Source of the DNA: Nelumbo lutea
Lineage: Eukaryota; Streptophyta; Magnoliopsida; Proteales; Nelumbonaceae
Length of the DNA stretch: 64,000 bases
Reading direction: 5' to 3'
Assembly (NCBI GenBank): GCA_022828595.1
Contig: JAKGHH010000002.1
Location: 86,892,076-86,956,075 of the forward strand
Shown: piece after piece, positions 11,405-24,077 of the stretch
How the letters are laid out: the number at the start of each line of letters is the position of its first letter
Numbering within the stretch: the stretch's first letter is position 1
Made by a program: the position numbers and the translations under genes
The notes under the pieces: model-generated
What the model was told of the DNA's origin: nothing
Seen by the model: only the letters and a program-made list of their open reading frames with translations
The model's database searches: none

Positions 11405-13249
11405 TAATGATAGATGGCCGAACCCTGCAGGAAGGTAGGGCAAAATTTCAAAAATTTCTCTCTCTCCCATGTAGGAATCACATTCCATGTTTCAGAAAAA
11501 CTGCATTTTTAAAGGATCAATCTTGAACCAAGAACCGAACCAGATTTAAACCAAAAGCAGGAGAGGGATATACCCGATATGAAGAAATAGTATCTTCCAT
11601 GAAGGTGTTCACGCCCAAAGAAAAACTCCAAAGACTGCTCCCACTGAAGATGACACAGTGTAGGGTGGAGCAGAATCAATAGTGTTCTTCCCAAGAACTG
11701 AACCCTTCACAAGAATACGATGGAGACAGTGAGCACAACTTCAAACCAGTCTTTCTCCAAAGACTGATATCAAGATCTGATCTTGGTCACTCCTTAAACT
11801 AGAGAACAAACTAGCAGTATGGCGGTGATAGGAGGAGAACGCAGGGAGAAGGCACAGTCACACTGTATTCGACTTCTCTCTATGCTTTAAGATCTTGTAT
11901 CTCTGAGATTTCTGGATGGGATGAATGGTTTGCCCCCTCCTCCTTTGATAGCCTTAAAGAGAGCTCTTAATCTCATTAGGAGTCTCCTATTCCAAATCTG
12001 TATTTGGATTAGGAGTCCTCTTTAAGAGATAAGGATAAGCCCTTATCTTATTTGTAAATTAGATCAGCTCTCTCCTAATCTCATTAGGAGGTTTCCAGAT
12101 CTGAATCTATATTTAGATCTGGACTCTCTAAGTGGATAGGGTAAGACCCTATCCTATGTGCTGATTTAATCCCAGATCTGCCCCTTTATTTAACAGATCA
12201 TATCAGCCCAGTTTGAAATGGGCTTTTAGGACCATGAAGTCTAAATGCTCGAACTGCTTCCAAACTGTTGTCCGGTTGGGCTTCTTTGTATGGCGTGGGA
12301 CCCAAACATTGATCTACACATCAGCCACATGGGTTCAGCCTAGCCTCTGTTACAAGGCCTAGCCGAATTCACTAAAAAGATAGTGAACCCCCTGAAGCCC
12401 ATCACATGGACTCCTAATGGGCCCAACACTTACACTAAGTGGACCTTGGGCCAAGCCACCTTATAAAAACCTCTCACCCCATAATGATTAAACACTGCCC
12501 GACAAGAGAGGACCTCTCACTCGGCTGCAAGGAACAGTGTTGCACTCTCTCCTTTCATGGATCCCAGGAATTAAAATCTTTTGCAAACAATTTGAAACCA
12601 TAATATATATATCTGTATATAAAATATATTTTGCAAAACAAATTTCAACGATTGAAATCGGCTGCTGGCAGTCTTGGTTTCCATCAGAGAGAGTGCATCC
12701 CCGATCATTACCATTGTTTGACAAAGGGGCTGATCCTGTCACTATGATCACTCAATCAGATGAATTCTGGGACTGTCCCAACATACCCAGGTTTTGACCC
12801 CATCTAAGGATCTCACTGATTGGCATATCAAAGATAGTCCAATCCGACACCTAGTGCAGTACCATAATCGAGTCTAAGGGTTAGGTGTAACTTTCCAGTT
12901 TTGCCCACTAATCACCAAGGTCCAGGGCAATATTGAAAATCTAGTCCGGTTCAGGGTTTCAAGTAAACCTACACTACATGTACCTCGGGTCTCACCTTGG
13001 TAGCTAAGACAGGCCACCCCAACACTTGGCGGCACATCAGTGTCAGCCTTAGTAGGATAAATCTCCCTAGACTTATCCAACGACTGTCAACATTCTAAAC
13101 TAACAGGAGTCTCATTATGTGTCCAGTTTAAGGGCATTACACAGAAACACACCACAATAACATGAATCAAATATGTACTTTATTCATTTACAATGAATGT
13201 CATAATGTACATCAATCCGATTGGAGCTAAGGGCATACACTGTCTAACA
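11405..13249 (-). mobile_element. Copia-family LTR shared by bodies A and B (minus strand)
   Basis: A nearly full-length LTR of about 1.85 kb. On the minus strand it starts TGTTAGACAGTGTATGCCC at 13249 and ends around 11405, where the end is degraded. It lies upstream of body A as its 5' LTR and downstream of body B as its 3' LTR; body B's polypurine tract (AAGTGCAAGTGGGAGT, minus) abuts it at 13250-13265. A single LTR between two internal regions is the layout produced by unequal recombination between tandem or adjacent copies. Confidence 0.88.
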
Positions 13250-13323
13250 ACTCCCACTTGCACTTAGGTCCAGTCGGGTACAAGCTGGAGTCCCAAACTT
13301 TCCACGTGTTTCTCAAACCCTTT

Positions 13324-16300
13324 CTATGTGAGTGGCTTAGTCAATGGGTCTGCTACATTCTCCACTGACGCTACCTTCTGAATCAGGACGTCCCCTCTAC
13401 CAACAATCTCCCACAGTACATGGTACTTCCTCTCGATGTGCTTCGACTTCGAGTGGGCTCGTGGCTCCTTAGCCTGAGAGATAGCTCCATTATTGTCACA
13501 CAACAACGGGATGGATGATGTGCTGGACGGAACTACTCCCAGTTCGTGAATGAACTTTTTCATCCACATGGCTTCCTTGACAGCTTTACATGCAGCTATG
13601 TATTCGGCTTCGATTGTGGAGTCTACTATGGACCCCAGTTTGCTGCTTTTCCAACAAACAACACATGATCCTATCGTGAAAACATACCTAGATGTAGACT
13701 TTCTATCATCTAGATCCGATTGGAAATCAACATCAGTATAACCCTAGATCTGTAGTGAGCTACCATCGAATACCAAACAACTCTTTTGTCCTTCGAAGGT
13801 ACTTAAGTATATTTTTCACAGTAGTCCAATGCTCATGCCCTGGGTTGGCCTGGAATTTGCTTACCACACTCACTGCCTGAGCAATGTTAAGATGAGTGCA
13901 CAACATGGCATACATGATGCTCCCTACGACTGAGGCATAGGAAACGTCCTTCATGCCCTCAATCTCCTCAGAAGTCTTGGGAGACATCTTCTTGGAGAGA
14001 GTGACTCCGTTCCTGAAAGGAACATTTCCCTTCTTGGAGTTCTCCATGTTGTATCTCTTGACAGTTTTATCAATGCAAGCAGATTGGGATAATCCTATTA
14101 TCCGCTTCGATCTATCTCTATAGAGTCAAAGACCTAGTATATAGGAGGGTTCTCCAAGATTTTTCATGGAGAATTGCTGTGAAAGCCATACTTTCACCGT
14201 AGTCAACATTCCTACATCTTTTCTAATGATTAGAATGTCATCTACATACAGAACCAGGAACGTAACCTTATCCCCACTGGACTTCCTGTAAACACAGGGC
14301 TCATCCGGATTCTGCTCAAAGTCAAACTTTTTGATGGTAGAGTCAAACCGGATGTTCCAACTCCTAGAAGATTGATTAAGTCCATATATGGATCTATTTA
14401 ACTTACATACCATGTATTCTTGACCCGTAGCTATGAAACCTTACAGTTGCTGCATGTAGATATTTTCAGTAAGATCTCCATTCAGGAATGCAGTTTTGAC
14501 ATCCATTTGCCAAATCACATAGTCATGATATGATGCTACAGCTAGCAGGATCCTAATGGATTTAAGCATGGCGACGAGAGAAAAGGTTTCCTCATAATCG
14601 ATGCCCTCTTTTTGAGTATACTCTTTCACCACCAAATGAGCTTTGTAGGTCTCAACCTTACCATCAAGGCCCTTCTTCCTCTTAAAGATCCATTTGCAAC
14701 CAATTGCTTTTACCCTGGGGGCGGATCTACTAGAGTACAGACTCCATTGATCTCCATTGAGTCCATCTCAGCTCTCATGACATATACCCACTTCAGGGAA
14801 TCTATGTCCAACATACCTTCCGCATAAGTCATAGGATCCTCTTCACTAGTCATGGCTTCCACTAGGTAACTATCCTGGTCATAACCAAAACGGACCGGTG
14901 GCCTGGATACCCGGGTAGATCTCCTAGGTTGGTCAATACCTAGAACCTGTGGGACACCTCCCACTACTCCTGAGCTCTCCTCATCAAGAACTATTTCCTA
15001 ACGATGGTTGTTCAAGATATAATCATTTTCCAAGAATTGTGCATTTCGACTGCAGAACATCTTCTGCTCAGTTGGGTCATAGAAAAGGTAACCCACAGAG
15101 CCCTTGGGGTAGCCTACAAATAGGCAACGACTGGTCTTGGATTCCAATTTGTCCGCACTAGTTCTTTTAACGTGCACAGGACAACCCCAAACCCAAAAGT
15201 GTCTGACATTTGGTTTCTTTATGGTCCAAAGTTCATATGGAGTGTTCGGAACTGATTTCATTGGAACCCGATTCAGCACGTATATCGCAGTCTCTAATGC
15301 GTAACCCCAAAAGGATGTGGGTAAATCTGAGTGTACGGGAAGTGACCGGACCATATCCAATAAGGTCCTATTCCTCCTCTCTAAAACACCGTTAAGCTGT
15401 GGTGTAGCAGGAGGAGCCAACTGTGATACTATCCCATTGACCTTCAAGTAGTCCTTGAATTCGTTAGAGAGATACTCGCCACCTTGATCTGACCGAAGGG
15501 TCTTAATTTCTCTCCCTAACTATTTCTTGACCTCTTGTCTAAACTCCTTAAACTTTTCAAAGGATTCAGACTTGTGTCTCATTAGGTACACGTAACATAC
15601 CGAGAATAATCATCGGTAAATGTAAAGAAATGCACATACTGGTTATGAGTCCTAACACTTAGGGGACCACATACATCAGTATGTATAAGGTCAAGCGTGT
15701 CCGTGCATCTTTTAGGCTTACCGTTAAATGACCGTTTCATCATCTTACCCTAAAGGCAATGGCTCACAAGTGGGAAGATCTTCTACAGTTAGAAAATCCA
15801 AAGGACCATCCTTTACCAACCTTGTGATACAATCAATACTGATATGGACAAGTCAATAATGCCACAAACACGTGGGATTAACTGTATCATGGATCCTTTT
15901 CTTGGAGATATCAACTGACATAGTTTTGACTATGTTAGTTTCAAGAAAAGTAATGTAGAACATAGAGACCGTTCTAAAGTTCACCATATGCGATGAATCT
16001 GTTGTTTCTTTTAATAGTAATCGTATTACTAAAGAAGACAGAATAACCATCCGCACACAGTTTTGAGACAGAAATCAAATTTTTTCTTAAATTCTATACA
16101 AAAAGACAATCTTTGAGGACAATAGATCATTCTCTAAAAATTAATTCTACGGTTCCTATGGCCATAGCTGCAACATTTGTAAAAGTCCCCAAGTAAAGCG
16201 TTACTTCTCCTTCACTCAACCTTCTACTTACCTTGAACCCCTGCAGTGAGTTACATGCATGAGTTAAAGCCCTGAAGTCAATACACCAGGACGCAGAAAC

Positions 16301-16565
16301 TACCAACAAATTGGTTTCTATGACACAAGATTTGAAATTACCTTTCTTGGATTCTAGGTATTGAGGATAGTTCATCTTTTAGTGGCCGGCCTAATGGCAG
16401 AAATGATAGGCATCTGATGCCTTGTCTTTCCTCTACTTCTTGGGTTTGGTGGCCTTCTTCTGGGCTTTCTCTTTTCCCTCCTCTTCTTGCCCTTCCACCT
16501 TCAACAAGCATGGCTAGTGGCTCATCCTTCTTAATTAGTTCTTCGGCCCTCTACAACATATTATG
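13324..16565 (-). pseudogene. Copia body B: decayed gag-pol polyprotein, gag truncated
   Basis: Minus-strand copia polyprotein better preserved at its 3' end than copy A. RNase H (13569-13324) keeps LLCDNNGAISQAKEPRAHSK and the terminal LTKPLT-stop. Reverse transcriptase (about 14960-13760) keeps FLVLYVDDILI. Integrase lies at 15447-14998 ([20 protein letters not shown]), and the pre-integrase region and protease follow at about 16375-15560. The protease has D-F-R instead of D-S-G. The gag end breaks off near 16565 in the C-terminal half of gag, so capsid, leader and 5' LTR are missing. Multiple frameshifts and stops are present. Confidence 0.9.
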
Positions 16566-16984
16566 GGTTTTTCCTCTCAAATTAGAGGTAATCTAAATAA
16601 ACTCTTTAATGTAATTTTTTTTAATCTGAATTAGGTTTTTCCTCAGTTTTTGCTTTGTTTTAGAAATATTTCCCTAAATTTTCTACCTTTCATGGTAGAG
16701 GTCTACTTCATTTGCGTCATATTGCATTTTGCATTTCCTTCAGCCTAGTCAGCTATAGAGGCATTAGTAGCTTTTCTGGCCATAGAGCAATCCAGAGCCA
16801 CCACCCTAAACTGCTTCTCTTGATTATCCCTATTTTTCTCATTCCCGTTATAATGCATTGGAGCCTAATAAACCAATATCCATCATACTCAGCTCCATAA
16901 CACCCACCCTTCTCTAAGGACTTTGGAGCCACCTTTCTCTACATTATTGATGTATCAGGATTTTAAAGATTTTAAGGGCATAGT
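16566..16984 (+). pseudogene. 5' flank of a Tat-like gypsy gag ORF, cut off by copia C
   Basis: Most of this stretch holds no recognisable gene. Its last part, from about 16876, is an open plus-strand frame that runs into the copia C insertion site and continues in the same frame on the far side at 23692. The codons flanking the ATAGT target duplication join without a shift. I infer that this is an interior part of the gag ORF whose C-terminal region lies at 23692-24077. The left part, next to copia B, is T-rich and unassigned. Confidence 0.55.
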
Positions 16985-17581
16985 TGTGAGACAGTTGTAT
17001 GCCCTTAGCTCCAATCAGATTGATGTACTTATGACATTTATTGTAAATGAATAAAGTACATATTTGATTCATGTTATAGTGGTGTATTTTTGTGTAATAC
17101 CCTTAAACTGGACACTTAATGAGACTCATGTTAGTTTAGAATGTTCGCAGCCATTGGATAAGTCTAGGAAGATTTATCCTGCTAAGGTTGACACTGATGT
17201 ACCCACCAACTGTTGGAGTGGTCTGTCTCAGTTGCCAGGGTGAGAACCGAGGTACATGCAGTGTAGGTTTACTTGAAACCCCGAACCGGACCAGATTTTC
17301 AGTATTGCCCTAGACCTTGGTGATTAGTGGGCAAAACTGGAAAGTTGCACCTGACCCCTTGACTCGATTATGATACTGTACTAAGTGTCAGATTGGGCTA
17401 TTTTTGATATGCCAATCAGTGAGATCCTTAGCGGGGGTCAAAACTTGGGTATGTTGGGACAGTCTAAAAATTCATCTAAGTGGGTGATCGTAGTGATAAG
17501 ATCAACCCCTTTGTCGGACAAAGGAAATGATCAGGGATGCACTATCTCTGATGGAAACCAAGACTGTCGGCAGCCGATTTC
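16985..17581 (+). repeat. Copia C 5' LTR, 3' part deleted
   Basis: Matches the first 600 bp of the 1920-bp 3' LTR through 'cggcagccgatttca'. It then switches abruptly to leader sequence, so about 1.3 kb of LTR plus roughly 180 bp of leader have been deleted. The lost part carries the TATA box and transcription start. Confidence 0.88.
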
Positions 17582-17915
17582 ATGAATATGATGGGTCAGC
17601 ACTCATTGGACAAAAAGGTTTAACCTAAAATGGCTATGAACCTTGTCTGACAGAGGCCAAAGGGAAAACTCATATGATGAGTGAATATGATCCTTCACAA
17701 AAAGGTGGTGGGGTTTTGCAGCTGAAACAGTTGGCTCCATGCACCCTATGTGATTTCCCACATTTTCAGAGACAAGTCGCTATTTCCGTCACTGAGATAG
17801 AAAGGAAATCTCAGAGATGAACAAATGGGAATGGAACATAGACTAAAAGCCATATCTATGTAGAAAACATGAATCAAATTAGGTTGTGGACTGATGTTTG
17901 CTCTTTTATCAGAAA

Positions 17916-20900
17916 ATGCCAAACGGACAATTTGCAAATCTTCTTGACGACAACAAGCTTAAGGGCCCAAACTATGCTGACTGGTACCATAACCTTATGT
18001 TGGGCTTAACCTCTGAAAAACTGGATAAGGTGGCCAAGAATCCTGCCCCAAATCGTCCGGGAGATAGGGCTTCCAAGGCCTGGAGAAGAGAATACCAAGA
18101 ATGGGAGGAGAAAAACTCCCTTGCCCACTGCTATATCATTGCGTCATTGGATAATCCAATACAGAGGCAATTCGATCAGATCGAACTTGCCAAGGACATA
18201 TTGGACAGTCTCAAGACAATGTATGAAGAGCAGAACCATTCTACTCGGCAGAAGGTCTTGAAATAGTTCATGACCGCGCAGATGTCCAAGGGCCAACAAG
18301 TTCATGACCGTTGTCTTTGGATGATGGGCTACATTAACGAACTGGAGGCTCTTGGATCCGGGCTGGATCTGGTAACCCAGATAGACGTCATTCTCAACTC
18401 TTTGCCTCCATCCTTCAATCCATTCATCATGAACTACAACATGAACAAGCTGAATGTCAGCTTGTAGGAACTCAGCAATATGTTGTAGAGGGCCGAAGAA
18501 TTGATTAAGAATGATGAACCCATAGCCATGCTTGTTGAAGCAGACAAATCGGGCAAGAAGATGAGGGCAAAGAGAAAGCCCCAGAAGAAGGCCACCAAAC
18601 CCAAAAAGTCGAGGAAAGACAAGGCATCAGATGCTTGTCACTATTGCAAGCAGACTGGACACTGGAAGAGAAATTGTCCTCAATACCTAGAATCCAAGAA
18701 AGGTAATTTTAAACCTTGTGTCATAGAAACCAATTTGTTGGTAGCATTTGTGTCCTATTGTATTGACTCTGGGGCTTCAACTCATGCGTGTAACTCACTG
18801 TAGGGGTTCAAGGTAAGCAGAAGGCTGAGTGAAGGAGAAGTTACACTTTACTTGGGGACTTCTGCAAGTGTTGCAGCTGCAGCCATAGGAACCATAGAAG
18901 TATTTTTAGAGAAGGAATAATTGTACTTAAAGATTGTCTTTATGTACAAAATTTAAGAAGAAATTTGATTTCTCTCTCAAAATTGTGTGCAGATGGTTAT
19001 TTTGTCTTCTTTAGTAATACGATTACTATTAAAAGAAACAATAGATTCATCGCATACGGGGAACTGGAGAACGGTCTCTATGTTCTACATCTTTCTCTAG
19101 AAACTAACATAGCCAAAACTACTTCGGCTGATATCCCTAAGAAAAGAATCCATGATACAGTTAATCCCACATGCCTGTGGCATTACCGACTTGGCCGTAT
19201 CGGTGTAGACCATTTTACAAGGCTAGTAAAGGATGGTCCATTGGATTTTCTAATTGTAGAAGATCTTCCCACTTGTGAGCCTTGCCTTTAGGGTAAGATG
19301 ACAAAACAGCCATTTAACGGTAAGCCTGAAAGATGTATAGGCACGCTTGACCTTATAGATAGTGATGTATGTGGTCCCTTGAGTGTTAGGACTCGTAACC
19401 AGCACGTGTATTTCATTAAATTCACCGATGATTATTCTCGGTATGGTTATGTGTACCTAATGAGACACAAGTTCGAATCCTGTGAAAAGTTCAAAGAGTT
19501 CAGACAAGAGGTCGAAAAATAGTTAGGGAGAGAAATTAAGGCCATTCAATCAGATCGAGGAGGCAAGTATCTCTCTGATGAATTTAGGGACTACTTGAAG
19601 GTCAACAGGATGGTATCACATTTGGCTTCTCCTGCTACACTGCAACTTAACGGTGTTTTAGAGAGGAGGAATATGACCTTATTGGATATGGTCCAGTCAC
19701 TTCTCGTACACTCAGAGTTACCCACATCCTTTTGTGGTTACACATTAGAGACTACGATTTATGTGCTGAATTTGGTTCCAACCAAATCAGTTCCAAACAC
19801 TCCATATGAACTTTGGACCAAAAAGAAACCAAGTGTCAAACACTTGAAGATTTGGGGTTGTCCTACGCACGTTAAAAGAATGAGGTCGGACAAATTGGAA
19901 TCCAAGACCAGCCATTGCCTATGGGTTACCTATTCTATGACCCAAGTGAGCAGAAGGTATTCTGCAGTCGAAATGCACAATTCTTGGAAAGTGATTATAT
20001 CCTGAACCATCATCGTCAGAAAATTGTTCTTGATAAGGAGAGCTCAAGGTCAGTGGGAGGTGTCCCACAAGTTCCAAGCATTGACCAACCTAGAAGATTT
20101 ACCTGGGTATCCAGGCCACCAGTCCGTTTTGGCTATGACCAGGATAGTTAGCTGGTGGAAGCCTTGACTTGTGAGGAGGATCCCATGACTTATGCGGAAG
20201 CTATGTTGGACATAGATTCCCTAAAGTGGGTAGATGCCATGAGAGCTGAGATGGACTCAATGGAGACCAATGGAGTCTGCACTCTAGTAGATCCACCCCC
20301 CGGAGTAAAAGCAATTGGTTGCAAATGGATCAATAAGAGGAAGAAGGGCCCCAATGGTAAGGTTGTGACTGACAAAGCTCGCCTGGTGGTGAAAGAGTAT
20401 AGTCAGAAAGAGGGCATCGATTATGAGGAAGCCTTTTCGCCCATGGCCATGCTTAAATCCATTCAAATCCTGTTTGCTGTAGCAGCATACCATGACTACG
20501 AGATTTGACAAATGGATGCCAAAACTACGTTCCTGAATGGAGATCTTACTGAAGATATCTACATGCAGCAACCGCAAGGTTTCATAGCTGTGGGTTAGGA
20601 ACACATGGTATGTAAGTTAAATAGATCCATATATGGACTTAAGCAAGCTTCTTGGAGTTGGAACATATAGTTTGACTCTATCATCAAAAAGTTTGACTTT
20701 GAGCAAAACCTGAATGAGCCCTGTGCTTACAGGAAGTCTAGTAGGGATAAGGTTGCGTTCCTGGTTCTGTATGTAGATGACATTCTACTCATTGTGAATG
20801 ATGTAGGAACGTTGACTACGGTAAAAGCATGGCTTTTACAGCGATTCTCAATAAAAGATCTTGGAGAAGCCTCCTATATACTGGGTCTTCGACTCTATAA

Positions 20901-21692
20901 AGATAGATCGAAGCAGATAATAAGATTTTCCAAATCTGCTTACATTGACAAAATTATCAAGAGATACATCATGGAGAACTCCAAGAAGGGAAATGTTCCC
21001 TTCTGGCACACAGTCACTCTCTCCAAGAAGATGTCTCCCAAGACATCTGAGGAGATTGAGGGCATGAAGGACGTTCCCTATGCCTCAGTCGTAGGGAGCA
21101 TCATGTATGCCATGCTGTGCACTCATCCTGACATTGCTTAGGCAGTGAGTATAGTAAGCAGATTCCCAGCCAACCCAGGGCAAGAGCACTGGGCTGTTGT
21201 AAATATACATAAGTACCTGCAAAAGACAAAAGAGTTTTGTTTGGTATTCGATGGTAGCTCACTACAGATCCAGGGGTATACTGATGTGATTTCCAGTCAG
21301 ATCCAGATGATAGAAAGTCTACATCTGGGTATGTTTTCACGATAGGACCATGTGTTGTTTGTTGGAAAAGCAACAAACAAGGGTCCACGGTAGACTCCAC
21401 AACCAAAGCCGAATACCTTGCCGCAAGTGAAGCTGCCAAGGAAGCCGTGTGGATGAAAAAGTCCAATCATGAATTGGGAGTAGTTCCGTCTAACACATCA
21501 CCCATCCCATTGTTGTGTGACAACAGTGGAGCCATCGCTCATGCTAAGGAGCCACGAGCCCACTCGAAGTCGAAGCACATTACGAGGAAGTACCATGTAC
21601 TGCGGGAGATTGTTGGTAGAGAGGATGTCCTGATTCAGAAAGTAGCATCAGTGGAGAATGTAGAAGACCCATTGACTAAGCCACTGACGTAG
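17916..21692 (+). pseudogene. Copia C gag-pol polyprotein with many premature stops
   Basis: The start ATG is at 17916; the family gag begins M(A/P)NG.FAKLLDDNKL. Domains in order: UBN2-type gag (17916-18600); a CCHC zinc knuckle (CHYCKQTGHWKRNC, about 18630-18675); protease with the canonical D-S-G (CIDSGASTHAC, about 18757-18790); GAG-pre-integrase (18965-19291); integrase core (about 19298-20005); reverse transcriptase (about 20155-21140) with YVDDILLI; and RNase H (about 21145-21692) ending LTKPLT. The frame would be nearly continuous but for about ten in-frame stops and a few shifts. At least seven stops are TAG where sister copies have CAG. It is the best-preserved copia coding region here, yet clearly dead. 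Confidence 0.93.
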
Positions 21693-21766
21693 AAAGTGTT
21701 TGAGAAAAACGCGGAAAGTATGGGATTTCCGCTTATACCAGATTGGGCTTAAGTGCAAGTGGGAAC

Positions 21767-23686
21767 TGTTAGACAATTGTATGTCCTTAGCTCCAATAAG
21801 ATTGATATACTTATGACATTTATTGTAAATGAATAAAGTACATATTTGATTCATGTTATAGTGGTGTGTTTCTGTGTAATACCCTTAAACTGGACACTTA
21901 ATGAGACTCATGTTAGTTTAGAATGTTCACAGCCGTTGGATAAGTCTAGGGAGGTTTATCCAACTAAGGCTGACACTGATGTGCCACCAACTGTTGGGGT
22001 GGCCTGTCTCATATGCCATGGTGAGACCCGAGGTACATGCAGTATAGTTTTACTTGAAACCCTAAACCAAACTAGATTTCTAGTATTGCCCTGGACCTTG
22101 GAGATTAGTGGGCAAAACTGGATAGTTACACCCGACTCCAAGACTCGATTATGATACTGCACAAGGTTTTGGATTGGGCTGTCTTTGATATGCCAATTAG
22201 TGAGATCCTTAGCGGGGGTCAAAACCTGGGTATGTTGGGACAGTCTGAGAATTCATCTGAGTGGGTGATCATAGTGATAGGATCAGCCCCTTTGTCGGAC
22301 AAAGGTAATGATCAGGGATGCACTCTCTCTGATGGAAACCAAGACTGCCGGCAGCTGATTTCAATCGTTGAAAATTGTTTTGCAAAATATATTTTATATA
22401 TGGATATAAATATATATATTACAGTTTCAAATTGTTTGCATAAAGGTTTTAATTCCTGGGATCCATGTGAGTAGAGAGTGCAACATTGTTCCTTGTAGCC
22501 GAGGGAGAGGTCATCTCTTGCCGGGCAGAATATGATCATTATGGGCTAAGAGGTTAAGTGTAAAACCATTGAGGGTAATACCTGATGGGCTAATCTTGCA
22601 TCCACCCACAGTCCCTGGGTGTTACATGGTGGCTCGGCTCAGGGACCACTTAGTGTAAGTGATGGGCCTATAGAGTCCATGTGATGGGCTCAAGGGGTTC
22701 ACTGGGCTTTCCATTGAATTTTGCTAGGCCTTGTAACAAAGGCTTGGCTGAATCCTTGCGGCTTATGTATAGATCAACGCTTGGGTCCCACGTCATACAA
22801 GGAAGCCCAACTGGGTAGCAGTTTGGAAGGCTGAGTGAGCACATGTACTTATTGGGCCTATAGCCCATTTAGAATTGGACTGATTTGATCAGTTAAATAG
22901 AGGGGCAAATCTGAGATTAGATTAGCAGATAGGATAGGGTCTTAACCCTATCCACTCAGAGAGTCTAAATCTGAATACTGATTTAGATCTGGAAACCTCC
23001 TGGTAAGATTAGGAGAGGGTTGATCTAATCTGCAAATAAGATAAGGGTCTATCCTTATCACTTAAAGAGAATTCGGATCCAAATAAGATTTGGATCAGCA
23101 ACTCCTAATGGGATTAGGCGTTGATCCCTTTAATGTTATAAAAGGAGGAAGGGGCGGCAACCTATAAGAAGATCACATCTTCACTTACAGAGAAGAGATT
23201 ACAGAAGATAGAAAACAACTTCCAGTAAGACTGCGCTGATTTCTCCTTGCCGCCGCCGCCATTGCTAGTGCATCTCCATGACAGTAGGAGTCATCGAGAT
23301 TAGATCTTGATATCAGTCCTTTGTGAAAGGGCTGATTGGAAGTAGTGCTCACGTGCCGTCCAACTGATTCTTGTGAAGTATTTGATTCTTTGAAAGAACA
23401 CTGTTGATTCTGCTCCATCCTACACTACACCATCTTCAGTGGGAGCAGTCTTTGGTTCCTACCTTGGGCGTGAACACCTCCATTGGGAGATATTGTTTCT
23501 CCATATCAGATATTGTTGATTCCGCTCCATCCTACACTACACCATTTTCAAGATTGATCCTTGAAAATGCAGATTTTCTAAAATAGGGAATGCAATTCCC
23601 AGATGAAGGGAGAGGAAATTTTTGTAATTTCGCCTATCCTTCCTACAGGATTTGGGTATCCATATCATGGATCTATCATTCCTTCA
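21767..23686 (+). repeat. Copia C 3' LTR, full length (1920 bp)
   Basis: Starts TGTTAGACAATTGTATG directly after the polypurine tract AAGTGCAAGTGGGAAC (21751-21766) and ends CCTTCA. This copy is a good reference for the family. A TATA box, TATAAAAG at 23137-23144, is followed by a purine/G-rich run, the same layout as in the LTRs at 33644 and 55560. Short open frames inside it are not conserved as genes. Confidence 0.93.
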
Positions 23687-23691
23687 ATAGT

Positions 23692-24077
23692 CACCATCGA
23701 GAAGAGAATTGAGCGTGATTTCCGATCAGGAAGCTGTGATCTGGTTGTAGGCCCTCCACCATCTCAGGAAGTGAATGAAGTATGAGATGCTTATCAACAA
23801 GTCAAAGCTTCAAGTCGTAAGCGTCCTGCTTCTCCCTCTCAGTCATATAGATGGGTTAAGGGAAATTTTACTCCACTCCTGATGCCACTTTCTTAGTTAC
23901 TTCCTCAGCTAGTGGAAAAAGGATATTTGGTTGTACTTTAGCCAAAACCAGTTCCGAATCTACTCCCTCAAGGATTCAGATTGAATACATTACGCGATTA
24001 TCATCAGATGCCTAGACATCTGACCGACAAGTGTGTTCCTCTTCTGCTTGCAATCTAGAATCTTATCGACTGTTGAA
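23692..24077 (+). pseudogene. Tat/Ogre-like gypsy gag C-terminal remnant, first copy
   Basis: The frame continuing from 16984 ends in a stop at 23783. The same frame then continues with an arginine/lysine-rich stretch, NFTPLLMPLS, a block LVEKGYL, and a zinc-finger-like DYHQMPRHLTDKC followed by LLLAI-stop-NLID. This pattern (basic linker, 'FTPLxMPLS', C/R-x-YH-x6-H-x-T-x2-C, then 'aIQxLID') is typical of the gag C-terminus of Tat-lineage gypsy elements. At least four in-frame stops are present. It is interrupted upstream by copia C. Confidence 0.7.

Larger units (their letters stand above)
16985..23686 (+). mobile_element. Ty1-copia element C, both LTRs, target duplication ATAGT
   Basis: The most complete copia element in the window. 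The 5' LTR begins TGTGAGACAG at 16985 and the 3' LTR ends ..CCTTCA at 23686. ATAGT flanks it at 16980-16984 and 23687-23691. The 5' LTR keeps only about the first 600 bp, and the start of the leader, where the primer site should be, is also lost, so the element could not reverse-transcribe itself normally. The internal region has gag, protease, integrase, reverse transcriptase and RNase H in copia order on the plus strand. Confidence 0.93.

Noticed and set aside
12537..12797. Open frames within copia LTRs, also at 22151-22474, 32901-33353 and 49787-50008
   Set aside because: They lie in non-coding LTR sequence, occur in varying frames and are interrupted in sister LTRs.
16985..23686. Copia C as a live, autonomous element
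   Set aside because: It has both LTRs and a target duplication, but the 5' LTR lost its promoter part, the primer region is missing and about ten stops break the polyprotein.
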